NCBI GenBank assembly: GCA_010093685.1 | Contig: MU006219.1 | Location: 1,445,531 to 1,509,530, forward strand | DNA from: Ophiobolus disseminans | Taxonomy: Eukaryota > Ascomycota > Dothideomycetes > Pleosporales > Phaeosphaeriaceae | DNA: 64,000 nt | Direction: 5' to 3' | The notes under the pieces: model-generated | Database searches by the model: none | What the model saw: the letters and a program-made list of their open reading frames with translations, nothing else | What the model was told of the DNA's origin: nothing | Shown: one piece after another, positions 54,235-64,000 of the stretch | Layout of the letters: the number at the start of each line of letters is the position of its first letter | Position numbering within the stretch: position 1 is the first letter of the stretch | Translations under genes and position numbers: made by a program

Positions 54235-55491
54235 TCAGCGCAGAACAACATCCTTCCGCACCGGCTTCTTCGCCAGCCACGCATCCTCATGTATCCGCGC
54301 AATAGCGATGCGCTCAGCGTGCTCACCGACCCACTTGATCAGCATGACGTTGATCATTTTCCACGGGCCTTCTTCGAAGACGTTCATGTCGAAGTCGGAG
54401 ACTACTTCATCCCACACAAAGCGCTCGCCATCCCAGATGGGCGTGCCCATGGGGTGGATAGTTGGGTTGGCGGCACGCCGGCTGTGTGGTGCAGGCTCGC
54501 TGCGGCGTAAGTTGCGTGACAGTGCGACGAACTCGTATGTACCGGGGACGGATGACGGTTTGGAGATGACAGATTCAAAGTCCATAATGACGCCGCAGTG
54601 CTGGTCCTTGTCGTCCAAAAGATGCGAACATGGTATCTCCTTGCCCTGATGCTGCAGTGCCTCGGCCCGAAAGCCATCTGCTGGGATGGTCGAAGCGGTG
54701 AATCGAAGTGTATCCGAATCGACGCTCGGCTTTGAACCCCAGGGTGCGTGGAAGTAGGAGGGGTATTTGCTCCGCAGTAAGCTGTCTTTTTCGCGGCGGA
54801 CGGTGCACTGCGCATTTTGAGGGCCGACGGTGAAATGCACAATTTCTGAGCGGAACAGCTCGCCTTCGCTCCTAGGTGCTGCGTAGAGATCCGGGCATGT
54901 TGATGGGTCGAAGGGATAGTTGGTGACACCGTCATAGGCCGTCCAGCTCCAGGATGGTTCTTCAGAATCTTGTTGCGCGATCTCACCAGCGGGACACCAG
55001 AGGAGTGCGAAGTCGAAAGCACGCTCGGGAAGGCCGTGCAAGAGCTGTCCTCCGCAGTTTTTGGTAAGAGGCTTTGTAGTCTTTGCGAAGCTTTGGGAGT
55101 CATAAGACCCATTCGCAGTGGCTTGCGTGGTGACGATTTGGTTGTATCGTCGAAAGCCCTGGAACCAGTCATGGATGTCATTGATATCGCCGCCTTCTTG
55201 CGCTTTGCCACCTAGCGAGCTGGCACTTGACGACGAGCGTAGTCGGTTGACCACGCCCAGAAAAGACGGTCGGCGAGTGCCTGACTTGCTTGATCGTGCT
55301 GAGCGCGAATCATCACTATTACTCCTGCTAGAGTCTGGTCGCGGTGAAAGGAGGCCATTGGACGTCGATGGACGCGACTCTGTTTTTGGTGTCGATATTT
55401 TGCTGAAAGGCGATAGCGAACGGCGCACCCAGCCTGACGAGAGCCGATCTTTCGAAGGTGTCGATTCGGTAGACATGACTAGCAAGGACAT
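54235..55491 (-). CDS. HET-related protein lacking the HET motif
   Basis: Intronless, 418 residues; ATG 55491 (M-S-L-L-V-M-S-T-E-S) or 55476. The N-terminal 100 residues are Ser/Arg/Pro-rich and disordered-looking. From about residue 105 the sequence resembles the C-terminal half of HET-domain proteins: D-W-F-Q-G-F-R-R-Y-N-Q-I-V, A-F-D-F-A-L-L-W-C-P-A-G, E-P-S-W-S-W-T-A-Y-D-G and a late V-M-L-I-K-W-V-G. The diagnostic W-x-D-x-x-C-I-x-Q block is absent. Either a truncated HET gene with a replaced N-terminus or a stand-alone derivative. Role unknown. Confidence 0.65.
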   Translation of the reverse strand: MSLLVMSTESTPSKDRLSSGWVRRSLSPFSKISTPKTESRPSTSNGLLSPRPDSSRSNSDDSRSARSSKSGTRRPSFLGVVNRLRSSSSASSLGGKAQEGGDINDIHDWFQGFRRYNQIVTTQATANGSYDSQSFAKTTKPLTKNCGGQLLHGLPERAFDFALLWCPAGEIAQQDSEEPSWSWTAYDGVTNYPFDPSTCPDLYAAPRSEGELFRSEIVHFTVGPQNAQCTVRREKDSLLRSKYPSYFHAPWGSKPSVDSDTLRFTASTIPADGFRAEALQHQGKEIPCSHLLDDKDQHCGVIMDFESVISKPSSVPGTYEFVALSRNLRRSEPAPHSRRAANPTIHPMGTPIWDGERFVWDEVVSDFDMNVFEEGPWKMINVMLIKWVGEHAERIAIARIHEDAWLAKKPVRKDVVLR

Positions 55492-56267
55492 TGGTGGTAG
55501 ACGGGGAACCGATCGAGAATATGGAGCTTATCTGTGAGTGCAAATCTTACAATGCTGTAGGTGAGTTGTTGTGGTGACACAGTGACTGCCTCGCCCTTTT
55601 TGATGTCTCTGCGATGAGCCTTCACACATATGCCGTCAGGCTGCGCCCCTAAGATTCAGCGTTCACCATGTCAGGAGGTGTCCGCAACGGCCAGTGGGGA
55701 AGCCGCGCAAGGGTGACGGGCAGTTTTTCGTGGCTGTGCACAGCTCTCGATCGCCGGTGGAGCCGCGCGCCTTTATTGTGGAACATGTTTATTCCACCTC
55801 CTTATCCCCTATTACTGCCTTGAGTGTGAGATGATATCTAGTCGGCACGTCTGTCATATTTACTGTGGTGTCGCGCCAACGAAATGATGACGGTCAGATT
55901 TAGTAGTGAGAAGGGGTCCGTGGCATCTCAGCAGACGAAGAGGGGGAATAGCCACGATCAAAAAGTCGACGTCACCTTGTCGAGCTCCGAGCGATAGCGT
56001 CGTTCCAGATGGTCGAGTCCAGACGTGGCAGGAATGTTCAAGCTTCAGATGCTGGTCGCTGGTGCTTGCCGAAGCTTGACGACTCTTAGCGCACCGCCAC
56101 AGTACTCGCCACACGACGCCACACAGCGCCACAAGTGCCCCGCGTCGCCCTTTCCGCGTCGCGTAGCAGGCACCAGGCATGACGACGCCCGCCGCAGCTT
56201 CAAAAACATTGCGCTTCCAGACAATTATTTGCAATTCCAATTGATCAACTCGACCCTAACCTCCACC
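55492..56267. promoter_or_regulatory. Divergent intergenic region
   Basis: 776 bp between divergent genes. Contains GC-rich sequence with repeated CGCCAC near 56092-56130. No gene recognised. Confidence 0.4.
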
Positions 56268-56986
56268 ATGTCTGGCTACGAAGGCGAGTGCGCGGCGATA
56301 CGTCATTCCACCCACCACTCCAGCTAACGGCAATGCAGTCGAGCATAACATTTCCGACAAGGACGACAAGTCGCAACAACCCCCTCCACGCCGCCCAGAT
56401 CTCTCCTCCTTCTTCTCGCAGCTCGAGCTCGTAGACACGTCTGACCCGCAGACACACACAAACGCCAATGCCGTGCCGCAGCCTGAGAACATGTCGGCGG
56501 CATTTCGGCTATTGGCGAACGCCTTCGAGCTCATGCGCGGACGACCTGCGGAGGAGGAACGCGGCGAGGACCCTGATTTGCTCGCCAACATGATCGAGCT
56601 GCTGCGACAGAGTGCAGACGACCCTCCAACAGAGCTCAAGGGTGTGCCAGACAGCTTCCTCGACGAGTTGGAGCGGGTACCGAAGACGGCCCTTAAGCCG
56701 AGCGACACCTGCCCAATCTGCGTCAATCCGTTCCTCGAAGGCAAGTCCCATGTAAGCGAGGGGTGCTCTCGAGCTTGGCTGACGCGGAACCGGAGCAGAT
56801 GAATATCCGCTCGTCGTACAGCTGCCGTGTCACAAGGACCATTACTTCGACTTGGACTGCATACGGCCTTGGCTCAAGCTCAACTCTACCTGCCCGCTCG
56901 ATCGCAAAGAACTCATGAAGAAGAAGCAACCGCCTTCTCCACCTGTGGACGATGACGACGGCGAGTACGACGACATGTACGCTTAG
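56268..56986 (+). CDS. RING-finger protein with two GC-AG introns
   Basis: Exons 56268-56283, 56339-56740 and 56799-56986 give 201 residues. Both introns need GC donors: GCGAGT at 56284 and GCAAGT at 56741. Nearby GT alternatives break the frame or the RING. RING residues C130, C133 (C-P-I-C), C150, H154, C160 (L-D-C-I-R-P-W-L) and C171, with D174 where the last ligand Cys usually stands (T-C-P-L-D). The first exon codes only M-S-G-Y-E. The tail is acidic and ends D-D-M-Y-A. Likely an E3 ubiquitin ligase; substrate unknown. An Asp ligand occurs in some RING proteins such as Rbx1. Confidence 0.82.
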
Positions 56987-58567
56987 TCGCGTTGAAGCGT
57001 AGCAATGCATTGCAAGGGAGTTGGGAAAGCGTGCACCGTTTCTTCGTGCAAGCGAGCATCATCTATGACTTGATCTACCGCAGGCGCTAGTTGAGACCTT
57101 GGTATAACGTACGTAGAGCGGCATAGACGATACCACAATCATCTTGGGCCAATCCATCGTCACCGTCCGCCAATAGCCATGGCGACACTTCAGTGGCTTA
57201 GGCAAGCCTCGTGCCTTGTCGAACGCTACTGACTTCATATGAGCCTTGATCCGCTCTGCAATGCTACAAGCTCCTGACCCCGCTGCGACAGCGCCCGTGG
57301 TACCAAGAACTTTTCGCTCCTGTGCATTGCCGGATCGGCCAGGGCCTGCGTACGCTCAGCCGATCTGAGAAACAAACCGGAAGCAGCTGACAGTATCATA
57401 GAGGGTTCTCCGATGTAAGTATCCCCCGTCACAATCATTGTCCCACAGTCGCCGGTCGCTGGGTTCTTTCCAAACTCAAACATTTGCTCCTCCCTCGGCT
57501 ACCAGTTACAATCACTCGTCTCTTCTCGTCTTGCCGTGTTCGGTACAGCAATGCAGACAGTTTGTACAATGCATCTTGACCTTCCTGCCGCCACTCTCCA
57601 CCGCAGTGGTTTTGTTTGGTCACGTTCCACCATCTTGCCTCTTGTGCAAGAAACGGAAATGTTTCTCATGTCTCGGCAAGGTTGGCGCAAAGACCTCTGC
57701 AAACGCTTCAGCATAATCTAATTCGAGTGCTGGATGTGCCACGGTCGTTGTCATGCACCTTTACAACATCATCAATCAACAAATGCAGTCATGTCAGCAT
57801 TGTCAACAAATGCATCCATCGGCGCCGGACAGCCATGCAAATACCGCATCCGCATTTCCCGTGAGATTTTCTAACACTATGATTTACAACCTCCTGTGGT
57901 CTACGAGCCTTGATGGTCATCGGAAGTGTGCAACGACGGACGAGACCGATGAATTTCGGACCGCTCGCCTCGGCAGCCCTCGCGGGGAGGTGCGACCGGA
58001 TACGCCACTGAGGATGATTTGGTGCTCATTTGCGAAAGCAAAAAGTTATGCGCTGACTAAAGCATGCCTTACGAATGGCCTATATAAACGTTTCGCCGTC
58101 CGAGGTGGAGATAACAAGTCCAAGCTTAGGCGACCTGGAGTAATCATGTTTGTCGGAGGCGTGGTTGCTCCAGTCCGAACCCGACTGAAGTGCGGATGCC
58201 GCAATTTGAACAACATTGCGGAAAACGAGGGGCACACCTGGGTATTTCGAGATTCAATCGCACGACCATGGCGGATTTAAACATCCGCTGTGTCTCGCGG
58301 TAGACAGCGCTTAGCAGTGCGAGACATGCCGGGTTTGTCGAACGCACCAACGGGGAATGATCCGTTCGGGGATTGATTGGGCATAATTGCGGACGAAACG
58401 ACGGCCGAAAACTATCCGGGCTGACATCAGTACCGCAACTCGCCTCACGCATGTCCACTCCACTATGAAAGCAACATGTCTCCTGCTATACAGGATGAAC
58501 CGGTTAACAACAAAGGAACAAAGTCGGCATAGGACAATTACGGTCGTTTGAGATTCTGCTGCATAAT
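56987..58567. other. Long intergenic region upstream of transcription factor
   Basis: 1.58 kb. A 175-codon ATG frame (57753-58280) has no recognisable protein character. No tRNA, repeat or transposon remnant recognised. Probably 3' flank and an extended promoter. Confidence 0.35.
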
Positions 58568-60645
58568 ATGGACGCACTTATTTCGGGTCATGAAGGCAGT
58601 AAGAAGAGGCCATCCAAAAGCTTGCGCCGCGCGTGCTGGGAGTGTGAGCCTGATGCATCTTCGAAATAATGCAAGGCTTGATACTAATGCAATTAGCTAG
58701 GCAAGAGACCAAAGATTGAGCAGACTGCAAGTCCACCAGACACTAGCTCCATAGACAGCCTCCCCCCGGATCGGATGAACAGTAACGCTTGCCCACTACA
58801 CATTGGAGAACGGCTATCCAAACTTGAACAACTTTTCGAGAAGTTTGTATGTCGAAAGACGTCCACACCAGGTCTTTCAAGCGATGTGTCACGCAATCGT
58901 ACGCTTGCCAGGTCTAGTGATAAAGGGTCAGACTTTGGTCTTCCCGAGATTTCGAGTGACGCGCAAAGCATCTCATCACTAGGTGATGGCATTGTGAGTC
59001 AAGCTGATCTACTTCCCGACCTTGATACTCACGGATATAGCTTGGTGCACAAACATGGACATCCGCGCCATCCATACGCACACTGGTCGACGACCAGGAT
59101 AACACGCAACACGCCAACTGTGATGCAGCCCAGCGTTCGTTGGCAGCGCTGCTACCTTCACAACACGACGCAGACATCATCTTCGAGTCCTCCAACGGGT
59201 GGATGATCTTGGAAAGCATTTACAAGGCGTCTCAAGACATCTATGTCAACAAAGACCGTCAGTCTTACGCTTTGGACATGGAGGCTGTCGGCCGAGAACG
59301 GTCCATCATCGTAGCTCGCACGCTCCTCCACCTAGCTATCTGCATCAACTCGTTGCCACCAGAGTTCGAACAGTCTCGTCTTGCCAACATATGGTCACTA
59401 GAGGCAACGATGCAGAACTACGTATCGACTGTTACCACACTAATCACGTCTTCGGATGAAATGATGTTAACGCTGCACGGCCTTGAGACTCTGTTGCTGC
59501 TTGCCCTCTTTCACATGAACTCTGCCAATCTACGGCAAGCATGGCTCATTGTCCAGCGAGGGCTAAATCTGGCGCATCTCATGGGCTTTCATCGCATAAT
59601 TACGCAATCGGATTCCAACCCGCCGATACCAGCAGTGTCCAATGCGAAGATGATCTGGCGCAGTTTTGTTGATATAGACAGGTATCTCGGCCTGCATCTA
59701 CGGCTCCCGTTCGCAGCGGACGACTACCCACTCCCGGATGACGCAGACGCACGTCTCACGCACAAATGGAGGATCAATGCGCTGACGCGACAAGTTGCTG
59801 AACTTGATGGCCACATAACACCACAAGGGTACGCTTCAGCACTTGCCCTGGACGAGAAGCTGGAGTCCATAATGAAAGGCATGCCGAAGGAGTTCTGGGA
59901 AGTGCCAAACATTCCATCAACAGCACGATCGCCCGAGTCTTTCGCCGCATTGGACAGGTTAATGGTGCAGCTGTGGCACTTCGAGATGAAGCTGTTCATC
60001 CATCTGCCATACCTGCTCCGAGCAACAACAGACCGTCGGTACGAGTACTCGAAAGTCACGGCACTTCAAGCTAGTCGGAACATCCTCATGCGATGGTTCG
60101 CCCTACGCAATGCGGCCATCACACAAGCGTGCTGCCGTTTCGCGGAGATTGGCGTGTTCATAGCCGCCGTGACGCTCACGCTGGACATTGTCATCGAGCT
60201 CGCGACGATGGAGAAGCCTGAGGTGCAAAAGCGCAAAGGCACCGACTTTGCCATGATATGCCGGCTGATCGGGGAGATGGAGAAATTGGCCAAAGCGAGC
60301 ACACGCGAGAAGATTGCCGCTCGTAGCGCGACGGTGCTGAAGAAGATGCTGTCTTCCCTCGATCCGAGCAGACGGTCCGCTGGCAAAGCACGTCTCACGA
60401 TTCCCTACTTCGGCACCATCGAACTCGACTACAGGAAGCTGCCTGCCAGACCGAACTTCGATGTCGACTCGGAAACAGCGAAGAAGATGGGTGCCACAAC
60501 AACAGGACCGCACCTCCCCGTATTTTCGTTTGTTAGCAACAACCTCTGGCCACCGACGGAGGAAGGGTGCGAGGAGTTGAACTGGGATATTGTCCTGTTT
60601 GATGGGCTGGAGGACTGTGACACAGAGGGCAATTGGGTATTTTGA
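58568..60645 (+). CDS. Fungal-specific transcription factor with truncated zinc cluster
   Basis: Exons 58568-58643, 58701-58993 and 59041-60645 (introns of 57 and 47 nt with good signals, TACTAAT branch) give 657 residues. The N-terminus K-K-R-P-S-K-S-L-R-R-A-C-W-E-C is the start of a Zn2Cys6 cluster, but after the splice it continues K-R-P-K-I-E-Q-T-A without the other four cysteines. A coiled linker follows (I-G-E-R-L-S-K-L-E-Q-L-F-E-K-F). The large middle-homology domain is intact (L-I-V-Q-R-G-L-N-L-A-H-L-M-G-F-H; R-S-F-V-D-I-D-R-Y-L-G). It may bind no DNA directly or act through a partner. A missed micro-exon is the main alternative. Confidence 0.78.
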
Positions 60646-61404
60646 GCAAGCCGTGGTCAGGTTTGTGAGGCGCTTCTTTCTCGGCGCCTTTGGTATCAGC
60701 GTGCATATGCACCGGTCTCGCAGCATCGTGTCTAATTTGGGCAAAGCAGGCATCTAGTGTTTAGCGGGGCGTCTGGCGTTTCTAGTGCTTGGATTGTCGT
60801 CTTCTGGAACATGATATCCCGGCGCGTGGCGAGGAGTAGTTTGATCTCGCAATAGTCTAATCGGCGTGCAGCAAGCACGTTTGGCTTCGTGCAGTGCAGT
60901 GCATTGCTTGTGTTGTAGTGATGGACGATGGTGGATGGTGACGACAGGCGTATCGACAGGCGCACATGACGTCGGGAAGGCCATACGCCGCTGTCCAGAC
61001 GCACGGTGAAGTGTGGGCGATCAACGTGTTGGCCTCTGAGGTCGCCAAGCCAGTTTGTCAGTGCAATGTGCCGACGCGTGATAGGACGGGGGCGTGTCCA
61101 TTCCTGGGTGTGCAGGGCTGCATCCGGCTGCACCACGGCCGGGTGGCAGCGTGAGGTCGGGAAAAGCAATTAGTCGACCAAGGTGGACTGCGATTGCGTG
61201 CGGTGGTGAGGCACGCCCTTCAGCCCTGACCAGGCATCTGGTGGCTACGGTACGGATCCATCCAACATCGACACCTAGGCACACGCGACCACTTTCGCTT
61301 CCACGCCCGTACCACCTTCACCGACACCACTCGCACTCCACTGCCACTCCCACTCCCACCGGCGCTGCAGACGCCCGCCCGCCCCTCCTGCATGTCTCTT
61401 TTGC
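60646..61404. other. Intergenic region
   Basis: 759 bp between the transcription factor and the last gene. C/T-rich leader-like sequence from about 61270 to 61400. Nothing else recognised. Confidence 0.4.
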
Positions 61405-64000
61405 ATGTTTCCCTGCCGCCTCGTCCGACAAGACTGCTCCCTAGGGCCTGACCTCGCTCGCCGCCTCGCCCTGCCGCCCGAGGACAGCATGAGCACGCAA
61501 CAGCAGCACCCGACGGACCTCTTCTGGGACTCGACCCCCCGCGACGCCGCCCACCCCACCGCCGCCCCCCATGCGCCCCTCAGCCTGTTCGAGTCGGTCG
61601 TCACCGCGTACCCGCCCGTGCTGGAGTCGCTGCTCGCCCAGATCCCCACCGTCGCCGTCCTCGACCTCTACCACACCTCGCGCCACCTGCGCGACTTCCT
61701 GCGCCGATACCCGCTGGCATGGAAGACGCTGTCCTTCCGCCTGCCGCAGCCCGCCGTGTCTGTGGGCTCACCGGGCAACGAGACGCCCGACAGCCGGGAG
61801 CGGGCGTCCAAGGCTTACTCGTTTGACGCCCTGCTGAAGCAGATCATCGCGCCCAACGGGACCCGCCTGACGAGCCTGGACCTCTGCAACACGGCCGTCA
61901 CGGGCATCGCGCTCGTCGGAAGCGTTCTCGCGCCGCGCATAGACACGCTGCAGCACCTGTCGGTGCGCGGCTGCAAGAACGTCTCCATAAAGTACCACAT
62001 CGTGCCGTTCCTGGAGCCCTACACGCTCAAAGACGCGCCCTGGATGCAAAAGGACCTCGCGCTCAAGAGCCTCTACACATACCGCTGCCGCCACCACCGC
62101 CGGCGGCCTTACCTGCCCTCGTCCCTCATCCGGCGAGACTCCGACTCCGACCCAACCCACCAGCTCATCGAGATATGCCACCAGCTGGGGATATGGACAG
62201 ACACGGCGTGGTGCCCGAGTCCGGGCGGGCGGTGCTTTCGGCGGAAAGACTACCATGCAGGAAGAGCCGGGCCGCAGAACATGGAGGTCTGGGTGCCGTT
62301 CGACAGGCTGTGGCGGTCCAGCAACCGCATTGGACCTGTCGAGGGCACCACCACGCTGGGCGACCACGACGGCAGACTCTGGGAGATCTCCGAGACGGGG
62401 CACGACGGCGAGCCGCTTGGCACAGAAAACGGACACTTCATGGGCGAAGGCAAACATGTGCCAGCACATATGCGGAAGAGTCACAACATCTTCGTGGAGG
62501 AGGTCAAATGCGCTCAATGCAGCGACGTCATTCTGGAGCGCTGCGAGTCCTGCAGCGTCCGCATGCACTGTATGGGATGCAGGAAGACGCTCTGCGCAAG
62601 CTGCGCATTCAACAGGCCGATACCGCGGAAGAGGGTCAAGACACGGCACTTCGCAAACCTCGCTTTCGGCAACAGCTCAACACTGGGCAGCACATTAGGA
62701 CAGGCATCTGGCTCATTCGGATCGATAGAGGATCGAAGCAGCGAAGAGAAAGTTGAGCGAAACCGCTTCTGGTGGGCGCCTGGGTCGACACGGTCACCGA
62801 ATCTCATGAACGAGAGCGCAAACGACGACGACTCTTCCGACTCCGAAGACGGCGGCAACCTCAACAACGGCCTGCCTGCCATGCACGCGAATCGCGAACC
62901 GCCGAAGCTGAACATGCACTGGTGCTGCCTGGAGCCCATCTTCTCTGGTGGCGGCGGTATAGCCGTGTTGGGCACTGGGCTAGGCGGCAGAGGGGCGGAC
63001 AAGATACGAGCAGCACCGCTGCCGCGCACGAAGCAGTTTGAGGATTCGGACTTTACCAACCAATTGCGGCCAGTGGACTACACCCGAGAGTTGAAGAACA
63101 ACGGCCTATACGAATACGTTTTGGGAGAGGATGTGGATATTCTGTCATACCTCAAGCAGGAGAGCCTGGAACTACAACAGCAGACATGCCCACGGGGTCT
63201 CTGTCAAGACTGCTATCGTAGCTTTCGATGGAAAGTGTCGTGCCGGGCATGCAAGAGCCCGATATGTAAAGAACACGACTTCAGGGCGCTGAAAGTCCGC
63301 AAGTGTGGATATCGAGACATGCGTACCGAACGCGACCACGTCCGATCGCACAACGAGGCGCCGCAGCGACTCGTCATTCCTGAGTTCAACCCCAACAAAG
63401 CTATAACACCAGATCCAGAACGGACACCCACCGCCTTGCAACAAGAGCTGTTCGCTTCTGGAGATAACGAGTCCGAGTCTTCAGAGACGCCAATGTCACA
63501 ATCGCAGATTCTCGTTGCTTCTGCTGTACCCTTGTCGATAGACATGACGACTTCAACATCTTTCAGCTCGACCTCGAGCTACGATCCCTTCGCCCTCAAT
63601 TCATCGCTTCCCTTTGTCCCCGTCAGTTCTAGCCGGCCTCGGTCGTTTAGTGTGTCTGGCGTCCGAGGTCGCCTCGCGGACACTTGGGCGATGACGCAAA
63701 AGGCACCTCGTCCACAGATACCGAACTCAATCACCAATCCGCTGCCGCTACCTTGTAATCCGCGGCATCCTGTGCAGTGGGAAGGATGTGGAGCATACTT
63801 TTGCCAGTACCCAAGACCAGTTGGCGACAACAGACCGCAGTGCCCAGGAATACTTAAGGAGTGCTCCGAGTGTGCTGTCCTAGTCTGCGATGTGAGTCAA
63901 TTCTCGACCTTGCTCATGGAATTCTCACTAATTTAACCAGCAATGCGCCTCTGCCTCTCCATCCTGTACATGCACGTTCTGTACGGTAAACTACCACTGT
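61405..64000 (+). CDS. F-box-like, cysteine-rich protein (3' end outside window)
   Basis: Exon 1 runs 61405-63891, intron 63892-63940 (GTGAGT donor, ACTAAT branch, CCAG acceptor), and exon 2 starts at 63941 and continues past the window. ATG 61405 opens the frame; ATG 61489 (M-S-T-Q-Q-Q-H-P) is an equally good start. The N-terminal region has an F-box-like stretch (S-L-L-A-Q-I-P-T-V-A-V-L-D-L-Y-H-T-S-R-H-L) and leucine-rich-repeat-like lines (L-T-S-L-D-L-C-N-T-A-V; L-Q-H-L-S-V-R-G-C). Several C-x2-C clusters follow (C-A-Q-C; C-E-S-C; C-M-G-C; C-A-S-C), with more after 63180 and at the end. Possibly a substrate receptor of an SCF ubiquitin ligase; function unknown. Confidence 0.75.

Noticed and set aside
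57753..58280. 175-codon ATG frame upstream of the transcription factor
   Set aside because: Composition is random-looking, there is no recognisable domain, and it lacks introns or a conserved segment. Treated as chance in a long promoter.

Overview
The window is nuclear DNA of a filamentous ascomycete. Almost every gene is broken by short GT-AG introns of about 42-66 nt with recognisable branch points (CTAAC, CTGAC). The gene content is typically fungal: HET-domain proteins, a HeLo/NLR pair, a hybrid histidine kinase, a fungal-specific transcription factor, Rav1, Stn1 and Rtn1. Protein character suggests Dothideomycetes, probably Pleosporales, but that is inference. No tRNA, rRNA, CRISPR array or intact transposon was seen. 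All exon structures were worked out by hand from splice signals, reading frame and family resemblance.

Layout. 1-9.6 kb is an accessory, self/non-self-recognition-like block: an ankyrin-HET protein, two small unknowns, and a divergently transcribed pair made of a HeLo-domain cell-death effector (minus) and an NB-ARC/TPR NLR-type receptor (plus). The effector's C-terminus and the receptor's N-terminal exon carry matching RHIM-like amyloid motifs. The receptor is a pseudogene: no start codon, a frameshift inside the motif, and two stops that look like CpA-to-TpA mutations. 9.7-13.8 kb holds lineage-type unknown proteins. 14.4-34.9 kb is mostly conserved housekeeping: PRMT3-type arginine methyltransferase, RAV1, two nuclear-looking unknowns, a DNAJC9-type J protein, a Rib2-like deaminase, an NTF2-like protein, a GPI-anchored cysteine-rich protein and STN1. 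35-45 kb holds a second HET protein, an alpha/beta hydrolase, a reticulon and a multi-pass membrane protein. 45.9-64 kb holds a GAF-type hybrid histidine kinase, NAD+ synthetase QNS1, a HET-related fragment protein, a RING protein, a transcription factor with a truncated zinc cluster, and an F-box-like cysteine-rich protein running off the window.

Two observations stand out. First, the HeLo/NLR pair with matched RHIM-like motifs at 6.0-9.3 kb, a fungal necroptosis-like module caught in decay. Second, QNS1 contains two long, mutually similar introns whose canonical splicing each leaves one extra G in the mRNA. Both are resolved if each is a [D1] stwintron, an internal intron inserted after the first G of an external GTATGT donor. 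This restores the conserved SGGxDS loop of NAD synthetase. The two stwintrons are homologous to each other, which suggests duplication or mobility of a compound intron.
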